Source of the DNA: Phycisphaerales bacterium UBA6054
Lineage (GTDB): Bacteria > Planctomycetota > Phycisphaerae > Phycisphaerales > UBA1924
NCBI GenBank assembly: GCA_002429045.1
Contig: DIYM01000030.1
Coordinates: 1 to 13,638 of the forward strand
Length of the DNA: 13,638 nt
Reading direction: 5' to 3'
The translations under genes were made by a program, and so were the position numbers. This document shows positions 7,242 to 13,638 of this stretch, in pieces; the first letter of the stretch is position 1; each line of letters opens with the position of its first letter. Below the pieces are notes generated by a model. The model was not told the origin of the DNA, did not search any database, and saw nothing but the letters and a program-made list of their open reading frames with translations.

Positions 7242-9578
7242 ATGAGCATCAGCGACTTCGACCCCGAAATCCTGCAAGACTTCCTCACAGAGTCCGGGGA
7301 GCTGCTCGAGCAACTCGAGAGCGATCTCGTCTCGATCGAGGCGACCCCCGACGATCTCGACCTGGTCAACCAGATCTTCCGCGCCCTGCACACCATCAAG
7401 GGGAGCGCGTCGTTTCTCGCGCTGACCAACCTCGTCGAGATCGCTCACGCGGCCGAGACCGCCCTCAACGCCGCGCGCACCGGCGCGATCAGCCTGGGCC
7501 CGCCGGAGATGGACCTGCTCCTCGCCGCGGTCGACGTGCTCAAGGTCCAGTTCGAGCAACTCGGGGCGGGCGAGGTAGAACTCGAGAAAGCCGATGACCG
7601 GCTCGTTGCCGATCTCACCAACCTCGGCGGGCAGAGCCCCGACGGAGCCGCCCCGCACGCGGACCCAGACGCAACGCCGGGCACCCCGACCGAGATCGGA
7701 TCCGACGCCGGAGACGACCCCGAAGCGGACGCGGGCTGCGAGCGGGTCATCGAACTCGACCCCGCGAAAGCCGATCTCGTCGAGCATCTGGTCTCCGATG
7801 TGCAGCAGAGCATCTCGCAGATGCAGATGCAGCTCGAGCGGCTCAACGATTCGGGCACCCGCTCGGCGACCGGGACGGCGCTCTCGGAGCTTGCCGAGGA
7901 CCTGGTCAAGACGCTGGACTTCTTCGAGATCGACGAGTGCGTCAGGATCGCTTCGGCGCTCGAGCGGGCGTTCGAGGGCCTGGACTCGCTCTCCGAAGAC
8001 CAGGTGGTCCAGGTCCGCCACCGCGCCCTCGCCGCGTGCTCGGTGCTCGGCGAGCAGGCGAACGAACTCTCGGACATGCGGCTGACCGTACGCCCAACCG
8101 GCACGCTCATCGAGCGGCTCGGGCTGGCATCCAACGGCGACCTGCCCGCCCAGCAGTTCCTCGCCCCCGACACCGATCCCCGGTCGGTGCTCGCGTTCGA
8201 TGGCGTGTCCGCGGGTGCCCAGGGCGTGCCGCCCGCCGAGTCCCCCGCGTCCGACCCCGACTTCAACCCGCCCCCCGCGCCCGCGACGGACTCGCCATCG
8301 CCCGAGCCCAAGCCCGAGCTGGCCCGGAAGCAGGCGGCCAACGCCAAGCCCGACCCGACCGCGAAGCGCGCCCAGGTCCCCCTGGAACAGACCATCCGCG
8401 TGGAGGTCGGGCGTCTCGAGTCGCTGATGAACCTCGTGGGCGAACTCGTACTGCAGAAGAACCGGGTCGGTGCGCTGGCCGATGAGGTCGCGACAGACTC
8501 GCGCAACGCCGATCTGATCGAGCAGATGGAGGTCACCGCCAGCACGCTCGACCGCGTCACGGGGGACATCCAGGTCGCGGTGATGCGGACGCGCATGCAG
8601 CCGCTCGACAAGCTGTTCGGCAAGTACCCGCGTCTCATCCGGGATCTGGCGACCAAGACCGGCAAGCAGATCCAACTCGTGATCGAGGGCGGCGATACCG
8701 AGGTTGATAAATCGGTCATCGAGGAACTCGGCGACCCGCTGGTCCACCTGCTCCGCAACTCGGCCGACCACGGGATCGAGATGCCCGGCGCCCGGGCCGA
8801 CGCCGGGAAGGACCCGAAGGGCACCATCAGGCTGGTCGCGGGTCACGAGGGGTCCCACGTCTGCCTCCGCATCATCGATGACGGCAAGGGGCTCAACCGC
8901 GAAGTGATCGGGAGGAAGGCGGTCCAGAACGGGCTCTGCTCGGAGGAGCAGCTCGCGACGCTTGCCGACGAGGAAGTCTTCCGGTTCATCCTCGAAGCCG
9001 GGTTCTCGACCGCGGACCAGGTCTCGGACCTGTCCGGGCGCGGGGTCGGCATGGACGTCGTCCGCACGAACATCGAGCGGAACCTCAAGGGCTCCCTGAC
9101 GATCGAGTCCGAGCCGGGCGCGGGCACGACCCTGACGATCACCATCCCGCTGACGGTCGCGATCATGCCCGCGATGATGGTCGCCGTCGGGGAGGACACA
9201 TTCGCCATCCCGCTGACGAACATCACGGAGATCGTTCGCCCGACGCCCGACATGTTCTCGAGCATCGGCGACAGCCCGATGATCCACCTGCGAGGCCAGG
9301 TGCACCCGCTGATGAGCGCCCGCGAGATTTTCGATCTCGCCGACGAGAACGACCCCGAGCCGTTCGTCGTGGTCATCGGCTTCAACCAGAAGCTCGTCGG
9401 GCTTCGCGTCAGCCGGGTGATCGGCCAGCAAGAGATCGTCATCAAACCGCTCGACGGGGTCAGGCGAGAGGGCCCGATCTCGGGCGCAACCGTCCGAAAC
9501 GACGGGGGCGTGAGCCTCATCGTGGACATCGCCGAGCTCGTGCGCCTCTCGAGATCCCAGCACAACACCGTGGCATGA
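7242..9578 (+). CDS. cheA: CheA, chemotaxis histidine kinase with degenerate second Hpt-like domain
   Basis: A 778-residue sensor kinase that autophosphorylates and passes phosphate to CheY and CheB. The Hpt domain P1 (about 1-110) carries phospho-His H50 in ALHTIKGSASFL. Residues 171-292 form another helical region resembling an Hpt domain but lacking the histidine (E219 in its place). No recognisable CheY-binding P2 domain is seen. A Pro/Ala/Asp-rich linker (about 319-378) leads to the dimerisation domain P3 (about 383-455, with LMNLVGELVLQKNRV). The ATP-binding domain P4 shows an N box HLLRNSADHGIE (502-513), a G1 box DDGKGL (546-551) and a G2 box GRGVGMDVV (599-607). The CheW-like P5 fills about 640-770. 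There is no C-terminal receiver. The start at 7242 gives MSISDFDPEILQDFL, the usual Hpt opening. The frame is open further upstream, but only as a shadow of cheR. The ribosome binding site is weak, suggesting coupling to cheR. The stop overlaps an ATG at 9575 that is not used by the next gene. Confidence 0.95.
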   Translation: MSISDFDPEILQDFLTESGELLEQLESDLVSIEATPDDLDLVNQIFRALHTIKGSASFLALTNLVEIAHAAETALNAARTGAISLGPPEMDLLLAAVDVLKVQFEQLGAGEVELEKADDRLVADLTNLGGQSPDGAAPHADPDATPGTPTEIGSDAGDDPEADAGCERVIELDPAKADLVEHLVSDVQQSISQMQMQLERLNDSGTRSATGTALSELAEDLVKTLDFFEIDECVRIASALERAFEGLDSLSEDQVVQVRHRALAACSVLGEQANELSDMRLTVRPTGTLIERLGLASNGDLPAQQFLAPDTDPRSVLAFDGVSAGAQGVPPAESPASDPDFNPPPAPATDSPSPEPKPELARKQAANAKPDPTAKRAQVPLEQTIRVEVGRLESLMNLVGELVLQKNRVGALADEVATDSRNADLIEQMEVTASTLDRVTGDIQVAVMRTRMQPLDKLFGKYPRLIRDLATKTGKQIQLVIEGGDTEVDKSVIEELGDPLVHLLRNSADHGIEMPGARADAGKDPKGTIRLVAGHEGSHVCLRIIDDGKGLNREVIGRKAVQNGLCSEEQLATLADEEVFRFILEAGFSTADQVSDLSGRGVGMDVVRTNIERNLKGSLTIESEPGAGTTLTITIPLTVAIMPAMMVAVGEDTFAIPLTNITEIVRPTPDMFSSIGDSPMIHLRGQVHPLMSAREIFDLADENDPEPFVVVIGFNQKLVGLRVSRVIGQQEIVIKPLDGVRREGPISGATVRNDGGVSLIVDIAELVRLSRSQHNTVA

Positions 9579-9620
9579 ACCGCCCGCCAGACACCCACCG
9601 GGGCAACGAACCCAGAACCC

Positions 9621-9625
9621 AGGAG
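9621..9625 (+). promoter_or_regulatory. Shine-Dalgarno site that selects the cheX GTG start
   Basis: AGGAG sits 6 nt before the GTG at 9632. The in-frame ATG at 9575 overlaps the cheA stop and would add 19 residues that are Pro/Arg/Thr-rich and unlike the CheX family. Starting at 9632 gives VDANLIAPFI, the usual way CheX proteins begin. Confidence 0.65.
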
Positions 9626-9631
9626 CCAACC

Positions 9632-10111
9632 GTGGACGCCAATCTGATCGCACCATTCATCACATCCGTGCAGCATGTATTCAGCACGATGTTCCAGCTG
9701 CCGGTCGAGGTCGGCGACCCATCCATCAAGAACACCAACCACTGCTCTCACGACGTCTCCGCCATCATCGGGATGTCGGGCGAGTTCCTGGGCAACGTCG
9801 TGCTCTCGATGCCCACCGACACCGCGATCGCCGTCGTCGCCCTCTTCACGGGTGAGAAACTGGACACGGACAGCGATGACTTCGCCGACGCCGTGGGCGA
9901 GATCATCAACATGATCTGCGGGAGCGCCAAGGCCTCCTTCCAACGCAAGAACGTCTCGATCTCGGTGCCCTCGGTGGTCATCGGGCCGAACCACCGCGTC
10001 ACCGGGCAGTCCGACATCCCCTGCGTGCTGATCCCCGGCACGACGGACTGCGGCGAGCTGGTGCTCGAGGTCGCGATCCGCCCGGCATCGAGCGAAGCCG
10101 CCGCCGCCTGA
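9632..10111 (+). CDS. cheX: CheX-type CheY-P phosphatase
   Basis: A 159-residue protein of the CheX/CheC/FliY family, which dephosphorylates CheY-P to end the signal. It begins MDANLIAPFITSVQHVFSTM (GTG start read as Met), the characteristic CheX N-terminus. The single phosphatase helix carries the family pattern Asp-x3-Glu-x2-Asn: D86, E90 and N93 in DAVGEIINMICG. E90 and N93 are the residues expected to orient the attacking water. Only one such motif is present, as in CheX rather than two-motif CheC. The central beta-strands (AIIGMSGEFLGNVVLSM) fit the dimerising CheX fold. It sits between cheA and cheY, directly before its predicted substrate, 53 bp after cheA and 71 bp before cheY. With no cheZ or cheC in the window, it is the probable signal-termination enzyme. 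Confidence 0.9.
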   Translation: MDANLIAPFITSVQHVFSTMFQLPVEVGDPSIKNTNHCSHDVSAIIGMSGEFLGNVVLSMPTDTAIAVVALFTGEKLDTDSDDFADAVGEIINMICGSAKASFQRKNVSISVPSVVIGPNHRVTGQSDIPCVLIPGTTDCGELVLEVAIRPASSEAAAA

Positions 10112-10182
10112 GCCCCCACAGACACCCCCCGAAACACACCAGAAGCACACCCCGGAAACAAGCCCACAACGGAGATGCACCC

Positions 10183-10551
10183 ATGCGCATCATGCTGATC
10201 GACGATTCCAAGACCATGCGGAACATCCAGAAGTCCGTCCTCAAGCAGCTCGGCTACACCGAGATCGAGGAGGCCTGCGACGGGCAGGACGCCCTGAGCA
10301 AGGTCGCCGCGTTCAACCCCGACCTCTGCCTGGTCGACTGGAACATGCCCGTGATGGACGGCCTGACCTTCGTCAAGACATTCCGCCAGAAAGACAAGTC
10401 CACCCCCCTGATCATGGTCACCACGGAGGCGGAAAAATCCCGAGTGATCGAGGCGATCAAGGCGGGCGTCAACAACTACGTGGTCAAACCCTTCACCCCG
10501 GACCTGCTCAGCGAGCGGATCACCGAGACCCTCGCCAAGGTCAGCGCGTGA
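10183..10551 (+). CDS. cheY: CheY, chemotaxis response regulator
   Basis: A 122-residue stand-alone receiver domain, the diffusible output of the pathway, which when phosphorylated would bind the motor switch. It has the acidic pair D7/D8 (LIDDSKTMRNIQ), phospho-acceptor D52 in VDWNMPVMDG, the switch threonine T80 in MVTTEAEK, the aromatic Y99 and Lys102 in YVVKPFTP. The Trp after the phospho-Asp and the following Asn-Met-Pro are as in classical CheY, which favours a chemotaxis output over a generic receiver. GGAG lies 8 nt before the ATG. It follows cheX, its likely phosphatase, and precedes the FapA gene by 23 bp, so all three are probably co-expressed. Confidence 0.94.
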   Translation: MRIMLIDDSKTMRNIQKSVLKQLGYTEIEEACDGQDALSKVAAFNPDLCLVDWNMPVMDGLTFVKTFRQKDKSTPLIMVTTEAEKSRVIEAIKAGVNNYVVKPFTPDLLSERITETLAKVSA

Positions 10552-10574
10552 CCGGTATCTAGGACGGACCGGAC

Positions 10575-12191
10575 ATGCCCCGCGAGCACGATCTCGACGC
10601 CCACCTGCAACTGAGAACCGATGACGATCTGGTCACCGGGACGCTGTTCATCGGGCCCGAAGCACCCTCGTCGGAGATCACGCCCCACGTGCTCGCGGTG
10701 TTCCTGGACTCGAAGGGCATCGCCGAGCGTGCCCTGGACCGGGCGGCGCTCAAGAAACTCGCCGCGGACGCACAAGCAACGTCCGGCGTTGAAGTCTCCG
10801 CGATCGTCGCGCGGGGGCGTCCGCCCAGGCACGGGCAGCCCCGGAAACTGGAGTGGACCGCGCAGATCAACGAACGCATCGACGAGATCGAGGCCCGGAG
10901 CTCCGAGGACACCGATCCGCACCAACCGAGCAGCGATGCATCGCCCGAAGAGTGCGCCGACCAGCAAGCCGTCGATCACTACGGGCACAGCGCTTTCATC
11001 ATCGTCAACGGGGGCGATGAGCTCGGCACGATCTCGCCCCCAGACCCGGGCGAAGACGGTGAGGACATCTTCGGAGGCGTCATCCCCGCCAAGCAGTCGC
11101 CGAACCCGAGCTACATCGACTCGGAGTCGATCGATCTCACCGAAGACAACAGGGTCAACGCACGCAACTCCGGGCACCTTGTCTACTCCGGCTCATTGAG
11201 GTCGGTCGCGGCGACGCTCGAGGTCCCGGGCGATGTCGGATTCGCAACCGGCAACATCGACTTCCCGGGCCCCGTCAACGTGGGAGGCGGGGTCAAGGAC
11301 CTCTTCCGGATCGACGCAACCGGCGATGTCACCGTCCGTCGGTTGGTGGAAGCCGCCAGCATCTCGTCTGACCGAGACGTCATCGTCGAGCGGGGCGTCG
11401 CCGGACGCGACACGGGCCAGATCCGATCGGGACGCGACGTCCGGGCCGGGTACGTCGAGAGCGCAACCATCAACGCGGGACGCGATTGCATCGTCCAAAG
11501 GGAGATCACCAACTGCCAGATCGTGGCACGGGGCTCCATCCTGATCGAGAGCGGGGCCGTCCGGGGCGGCGCCATGACGGCCGGGAAACGGATCGAGGTG
11601 GGCGTGCTCGGCAGCGCCCAGGAGGTCCCCAGCGAGATCCTGACCGGATCGATCCCCGAACTCGACCAACCCCTCGCCCGCATCCGCGTCCTCCGAGAGC
11701 GCGCGGACACGAAACGATCGGACCTGGCTTTCAAGCTCGAATCGCTGCGATCCGCGATGGATACGTCGAACCCCGACGCGATCGAGAAGACCATGGCGCT
11801 GGATTTCGACATCTCCGAGATCTCCACCCGGATCACACGGCTCGACGAAGCCGCCGAGCGGATCCGGGTCAATCTCCGCAAGCACGCCGACGCCCAGCTC
11901 TCGGTCCAGAAGCGGATCCATCCGGGTGTGAGAATCCTGTTCCGCAACTGTGCCGTGCGCTTCGAAGAAGAGTTCGACGGCCCGTTCACACTCAAGCTCG
12001 ATCGCGAGGGAGAGCCCGTGATCGATCAGCACGGCAACGAACGCCCGGCCCGCGAGGTCGCCGTGGTTGAGCCCGACGACACACTCGACTACCTCGGAGG
12101 GCCCGACAGCACCCACTCGGTCCACAGCGAGCAGCCCCGCGAATCGCTGGGCAACGGGCTGGTGTCCGACGAAGGGCAGCAGGCGGCGTAA
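10575..12191 (+). CDS. FapA/DUF342-family protein (flagellar assembly protein A-like)
   Basis: A 538-residue soluble protein of the DUF342/FapA family. The N-terminal FapA domain (about 10-190) includes ARGRPPRHGQPRKLEW (79-94) and the diagnostic LGTISPPDPGEDGEDIFGG (150-168). A right-handed beta-helix-like stretch with repeated Gly-Arg/Asp turns follows (about 205-345), with DVGFATGNIDFPGPVNVGG (220-238) and units such as SGRDVRAG and NAGRDCIV. A charged coiled coil spans about 365-445, and a short beta segment (HPGVRILFRNCAVRFEEEF) and an acidic tail complete it. Known family members influence flagellar assembly or polar localisation in some bacteria, but the biochemical activity is not settled. 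AGGA lies 10 nt upstream of the ATG. As the last gene of the chemotaxis cluster it is probably linked to motility, though no flagellar gene is nearby to confirm this. No clear terminator follows: the short GCCCG/CGGGC hairpin at 12224-12238 lacks a T-tract. Confidence 0.85.
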   Translation: MPREHDLDAHLQLRTDDDLVTGTLFIGPEAPSSEITPHVLAVFLDSKGIAERALDRAALKKLAADAQATSGVEVSAIVARGRPPRHGQPRKLEWTAQINERIDEIEARSSEDTDPHQPSSDASPEECADQQAVDHYGHSAFIIVNGGDELGTISPPDPGEDGEDIFGGVIPAKQSPNPSYIDSESIDLTEDNRVNARNSGHLVYSGSLRSVAATLEVPGDVGFATGNIDFPGPVNVGGGVKDLFRIDATGDVTVRRLVEAASISSDRDVIVERGVAGRDTGQIRSGRDVRAGYVESATINAGRDCIVQREITNCQIVARGSILIESGAVRGGAMTAGKRIEVGVLGSAQEVPSEILTGSIPELDQPLARIRVLRERADTKRSDLAFKLESLRSAMDTSNPDAIEKTMALDFDISEISTRITRLDEAAERIRVNLRKHADAQLSVQKRIHPGVRILFRNCAVRFEEEFDGPFTLKLDREGEPVIDQHGNERPAREVAVVEPDDTLDYLGGPDSTHSVHSEQPRESLGNGLVSDEGQQAA

Positions 12192-12279
12192 GCGATCCCG
12201 AATCCCGCATCTCCGCCCCACCCGCCCGCGTATCGGGCACGCAGTGGACACCCGACCCGCCAAGGCCCACAATCCCGGC

Positions 12280-13638
12280 ATGCGACCGCGTCCCGCGCCA
12301 GCGTGTCTCCGTCGGCTCGCCCCGCTCGCGGGCGGGGCGCTGTGCCTGCTGGCCGCGCTGGGCATGACCACAACGACCGACCGGACGCCGCACCGGGGCA
12401 GCGCCGAACCCGCCGCCGCGGAATCGACCGCCGCAGAGCCTGCCGCGCCGGCCCAGCCGGACCAGTCGGACCGGTCGGACCGGTCGGACCAGTCGGACCA
12501 GTCGGACCAGTCGGACCACACAGACGACACGCTCACCGAAGCCGTTGTGACCCTCCACTCGGGACGCCGGATCACCGGGTTCCTGATGGAAAACTCGGCC
12601 GAGCGGGTCGTCATCCGCATCAACGCGATCGACACGACGTTCCCCAGGGCCCGCGTCGCCGCGCTGCGTGTGCTCCCGCCGGTCGAAGACCGCTACCGCA
12701 CGCTCCGCGAGGCGGTCGACGACGGAGACGTGCGGGCACGCATGGCGTTGGTTGAGTGGCTCCGCACCAGGCGGGCCTACTCCCTTGCGCTCGCCGAGTT
12801 GGAGGGCATCCTGGAGATCGAACCCACAAACGCCGACGCGAGAACGATCCGCGACTGGATCAGGGCGCACATCGAGCTCAACAGCCGCTCGCAGAACCAG
12901 CGCACCAAGCCCCGGCGTGCCGCAGACAATCAGACCCCGCCGCTCCCCACGCTCCGCGAGCGTGAGATCAACCGCATCCGCATCTTCGAGATCGATCTCG
13001 ACACCCCGACGCGCCTGCACGTCCCCGAAGAGACGATGCGCACTCTGATGGTCCGGTCGCCCGGCTCGTTCCCGGTAGATGCCAGAGAACGCGACAAGAT
13101 CCTCGACGCCGATCCCATCGAACAACTCCGTGTCCTTTTCGAACTCCGCGCCCGCGATCTGTACGACACGGTGACCGTGCGTGAGGACCCGCCGTCGATG
13201 GCGAGGTTCAAGTCGCGGATCCACGGCTCGGGCGGCTGGCTGGTCAACGCGTGCGCCTCGAACCGCTGCCATGGGGGCGCCGAAGCGGGCCGGCTCCGCC
13301 TGATCAACCGTCGCCCCAACTCCGACGAGACCGCGTACACCAACTTCTACATCCTGGACCGGTTCCGCCTCGCCGACGGCACCCCGCTGATCAACCACGA
13401 ACAGCCCGCCCGGTCCCCGCTGCTTCACCTCGCCCTGCCCCGCAACAGCTCGCTGTACCCGCACCCCGAGGTGGATCCCCGGGCGCAGAACCAGCAGTGG
13501 AGGCACCTGTTCCGCTCCACCAACGACCGACGCTTCCGAGAGACCGCCGAGTGGATCGGCTCGCTCTACCGGCCCCGCCCCGATTACGGGATCGAGTACC
13601 CCCCCGAGGCGCCCAAACCACCCGCCGAACCCGAACAA
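12280..13638 (+). CDS. Exported protein of unknown function with TPR-like segment and C-x4-C-H-G motif (runs off window)
   Basis: Partial gene: 453 codons with no stop before the window edge. The N-terminus is basic, then hydrophobic (LAPLAGGALCLLAALGM), consistent with a signal peptide. It is followed by an Ala/Glu-rich stretch and an Asp-Gln/Arg-Ser repeat (about 59-80) that looks like a flexible linker. Residues 85-125 (VVTLHSGRRITGFLMENSAE, then RVVIRINAID) look like a small beta domain. Residues about 127-205 are helical and TPR-like (YSLALAELEGILEIEPTNAD). After another basic linker comes a domain with NACASNRCHGGAEAG: C325, C330 and H331 form a C-x4-C-H-G pattern, a spaced-out version of the c-type haem motif. 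RPNSDETAYTNFYILDRF and LALPRNSSLYPHPEV follow. I associate this architecture with uncharacterised planctomycete proteins. It lies 88 bp after the FapA gene on the same strand, but a link to chemotaxis is not evident. No clear ribosome binding site precedes the ATG. Confidence 0.8.
   Translation, partial: MRPRPAPACLRRLAPLAGGALCLLAALGMTTTTDRTPHRGSAEPAAAESTAAEPAAPAQPDQSDRSDRSDQSDQSDQSDHTDDTLTEAVVTLHSGRRITGFLMENSAERVVIRINAIDTTFPRARVAALRVLPPVEDRYRTLREAVDDGDVRARMALVEWLRTRRAYSLALAELEGILEIEPTNADARTIRDWIRAHIELNSRSQNQRTKPRRAADNQTPPLPTLREREINRIRIFEIDLDTPTRLHVPEETMRTLMVRSPGSFPVDARERDKILDADPIEQLRVLFELRARDLYDTVTVREDPPSMARFKSRIHGSGGWLVNACASNRCHGGAEAGRLRLINRRPNSDETAYTNFYILDRFRLADGTPLINHEQPARSPLLHLALPRNSSLYPHPEVDPRAQNQQWRHLFRSTNDRRFRETAEWIGSLYRPRPDYGIEYPPEAPKPPAEPEQ
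12463..12516 (+). repeat. Six 9-bp tandem repeats encoding (Gln/Arg)-Ser-Asp
   Basis: Six in-frame copies of C(A/G)GTCGGAC in the order Q-S-D, R-S-D, R-S-D, Q-S-D, Q-S-D, Q-S-D. A degenerate copy (Q-P-D) precedes them at 12454-12462, and H-T-D follows. The copies differ only at the second base of the first codon. They lie in the linker just after the signal peptide of the exported protein, so changes in copy number would alter linker length without shifting the frame. Confidence 0.9.

Noticed and set aside
9575..9631. ATG at 9575 as the cheX start (ATGA overlap with the cheA stop)
   Set aside because: The GTG at 9632 has a well-spaced AGGAG and begins exactly on the conserved CheX N-terminus. 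The extra 19 residues look untranslated.
7182..9656. 824-codon minus-strand open frame across cheA
   Set aside because: It is antisense to a clearly recognisable CheA, and its composition (Arg, Asp, Gly, His, Leu repeats) is typical of a shadow frame in high-GC DNA.
12463..12516. Short tandem repeats as a CRISPR array
   Set aside because: Units are 9 bp with no spacers, lie in frame within a coding sequence, and no cas gene is near.
11992..13638. 548-codon minus-strand open frame over the right end
   Set aside because: The plus-strand frame from 12280 has a signal-peptide-like start, TPR-like helices and a C-x4-C-H-G motif, and is far more protein-like. The minus frame also runs across the 3' end of the FapA gene.

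Overview
The window is strongly GC-rich DNA with dense protein coding, and its gene content suggests a planctomycete, probably of the Phycisphaerae or a close relative. This assignment is inference. It rests on the style of the ABC-2 permease and neighbouring membrane protein, a chemotaxis set that uses CheX and ends in a FapA/DUF342 gene, and a secreted hypothetical protein with a C-x4-C-H-G motif, a type I associate with planctomycete genomes. No 16S rRNA or other firm marker is present. No mobile element, CRISPR array or integrase is visible.

Layout. Positions 1-2116 hold two head-to-head genes: the start of an uncharacterised membrane protein running left off the window, and a complete ABC-2 type permease (602-2116). 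The permease converges on a GT-B glycosyltransferase of the glycogen synthase-like kind (2138-3616, minus). Upstream of that, on the same strand, is a small acidic protein (3707-4153). Next comes a self-contained tRNA-Leu(GAG) unit with a plausible promoter, the tRNA (4363-4447) and a textbook hairpin plus T-tract terminator.

Positions 4624-12191 are a single plus-strand chemotaxis cluster with short gaps (20-82 bp): cheB, cheW, cheR, cheA, cheX, cheY, then a FapA/DUF342 gene. Together these give a histidine kinase (CheA), its coupling protein (CheW), the methyltransferase/methylesterase adaptation pair (CheR/CheB), the output regulator (CheY) and a CheX-type CheY-P phosphatase. No chemoreceptor (MCP) or flagellar structural gene lies in the window, so the receptors and output machinery must be elsewhere. 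CheA is unusual: where a P2 domain would be expected it has a second Hpt-like helical region whose phosphorylatable histidine is replaced by glutamate.

The window ends in an exported protein of unknown function (12280 to beyond 13638). It has an Asp/Ser/Gln tandem repeat, a TPR-like segment and a C-x4-C-H-G motif that could bind c-type haem. Both edge genes are open at the window boundary. The most interesting leads are the vestigial Hpt domain in CheA, the non-canonical haem-like motif of the last gene, and the coupling of FapA to the chemotaxis operon.
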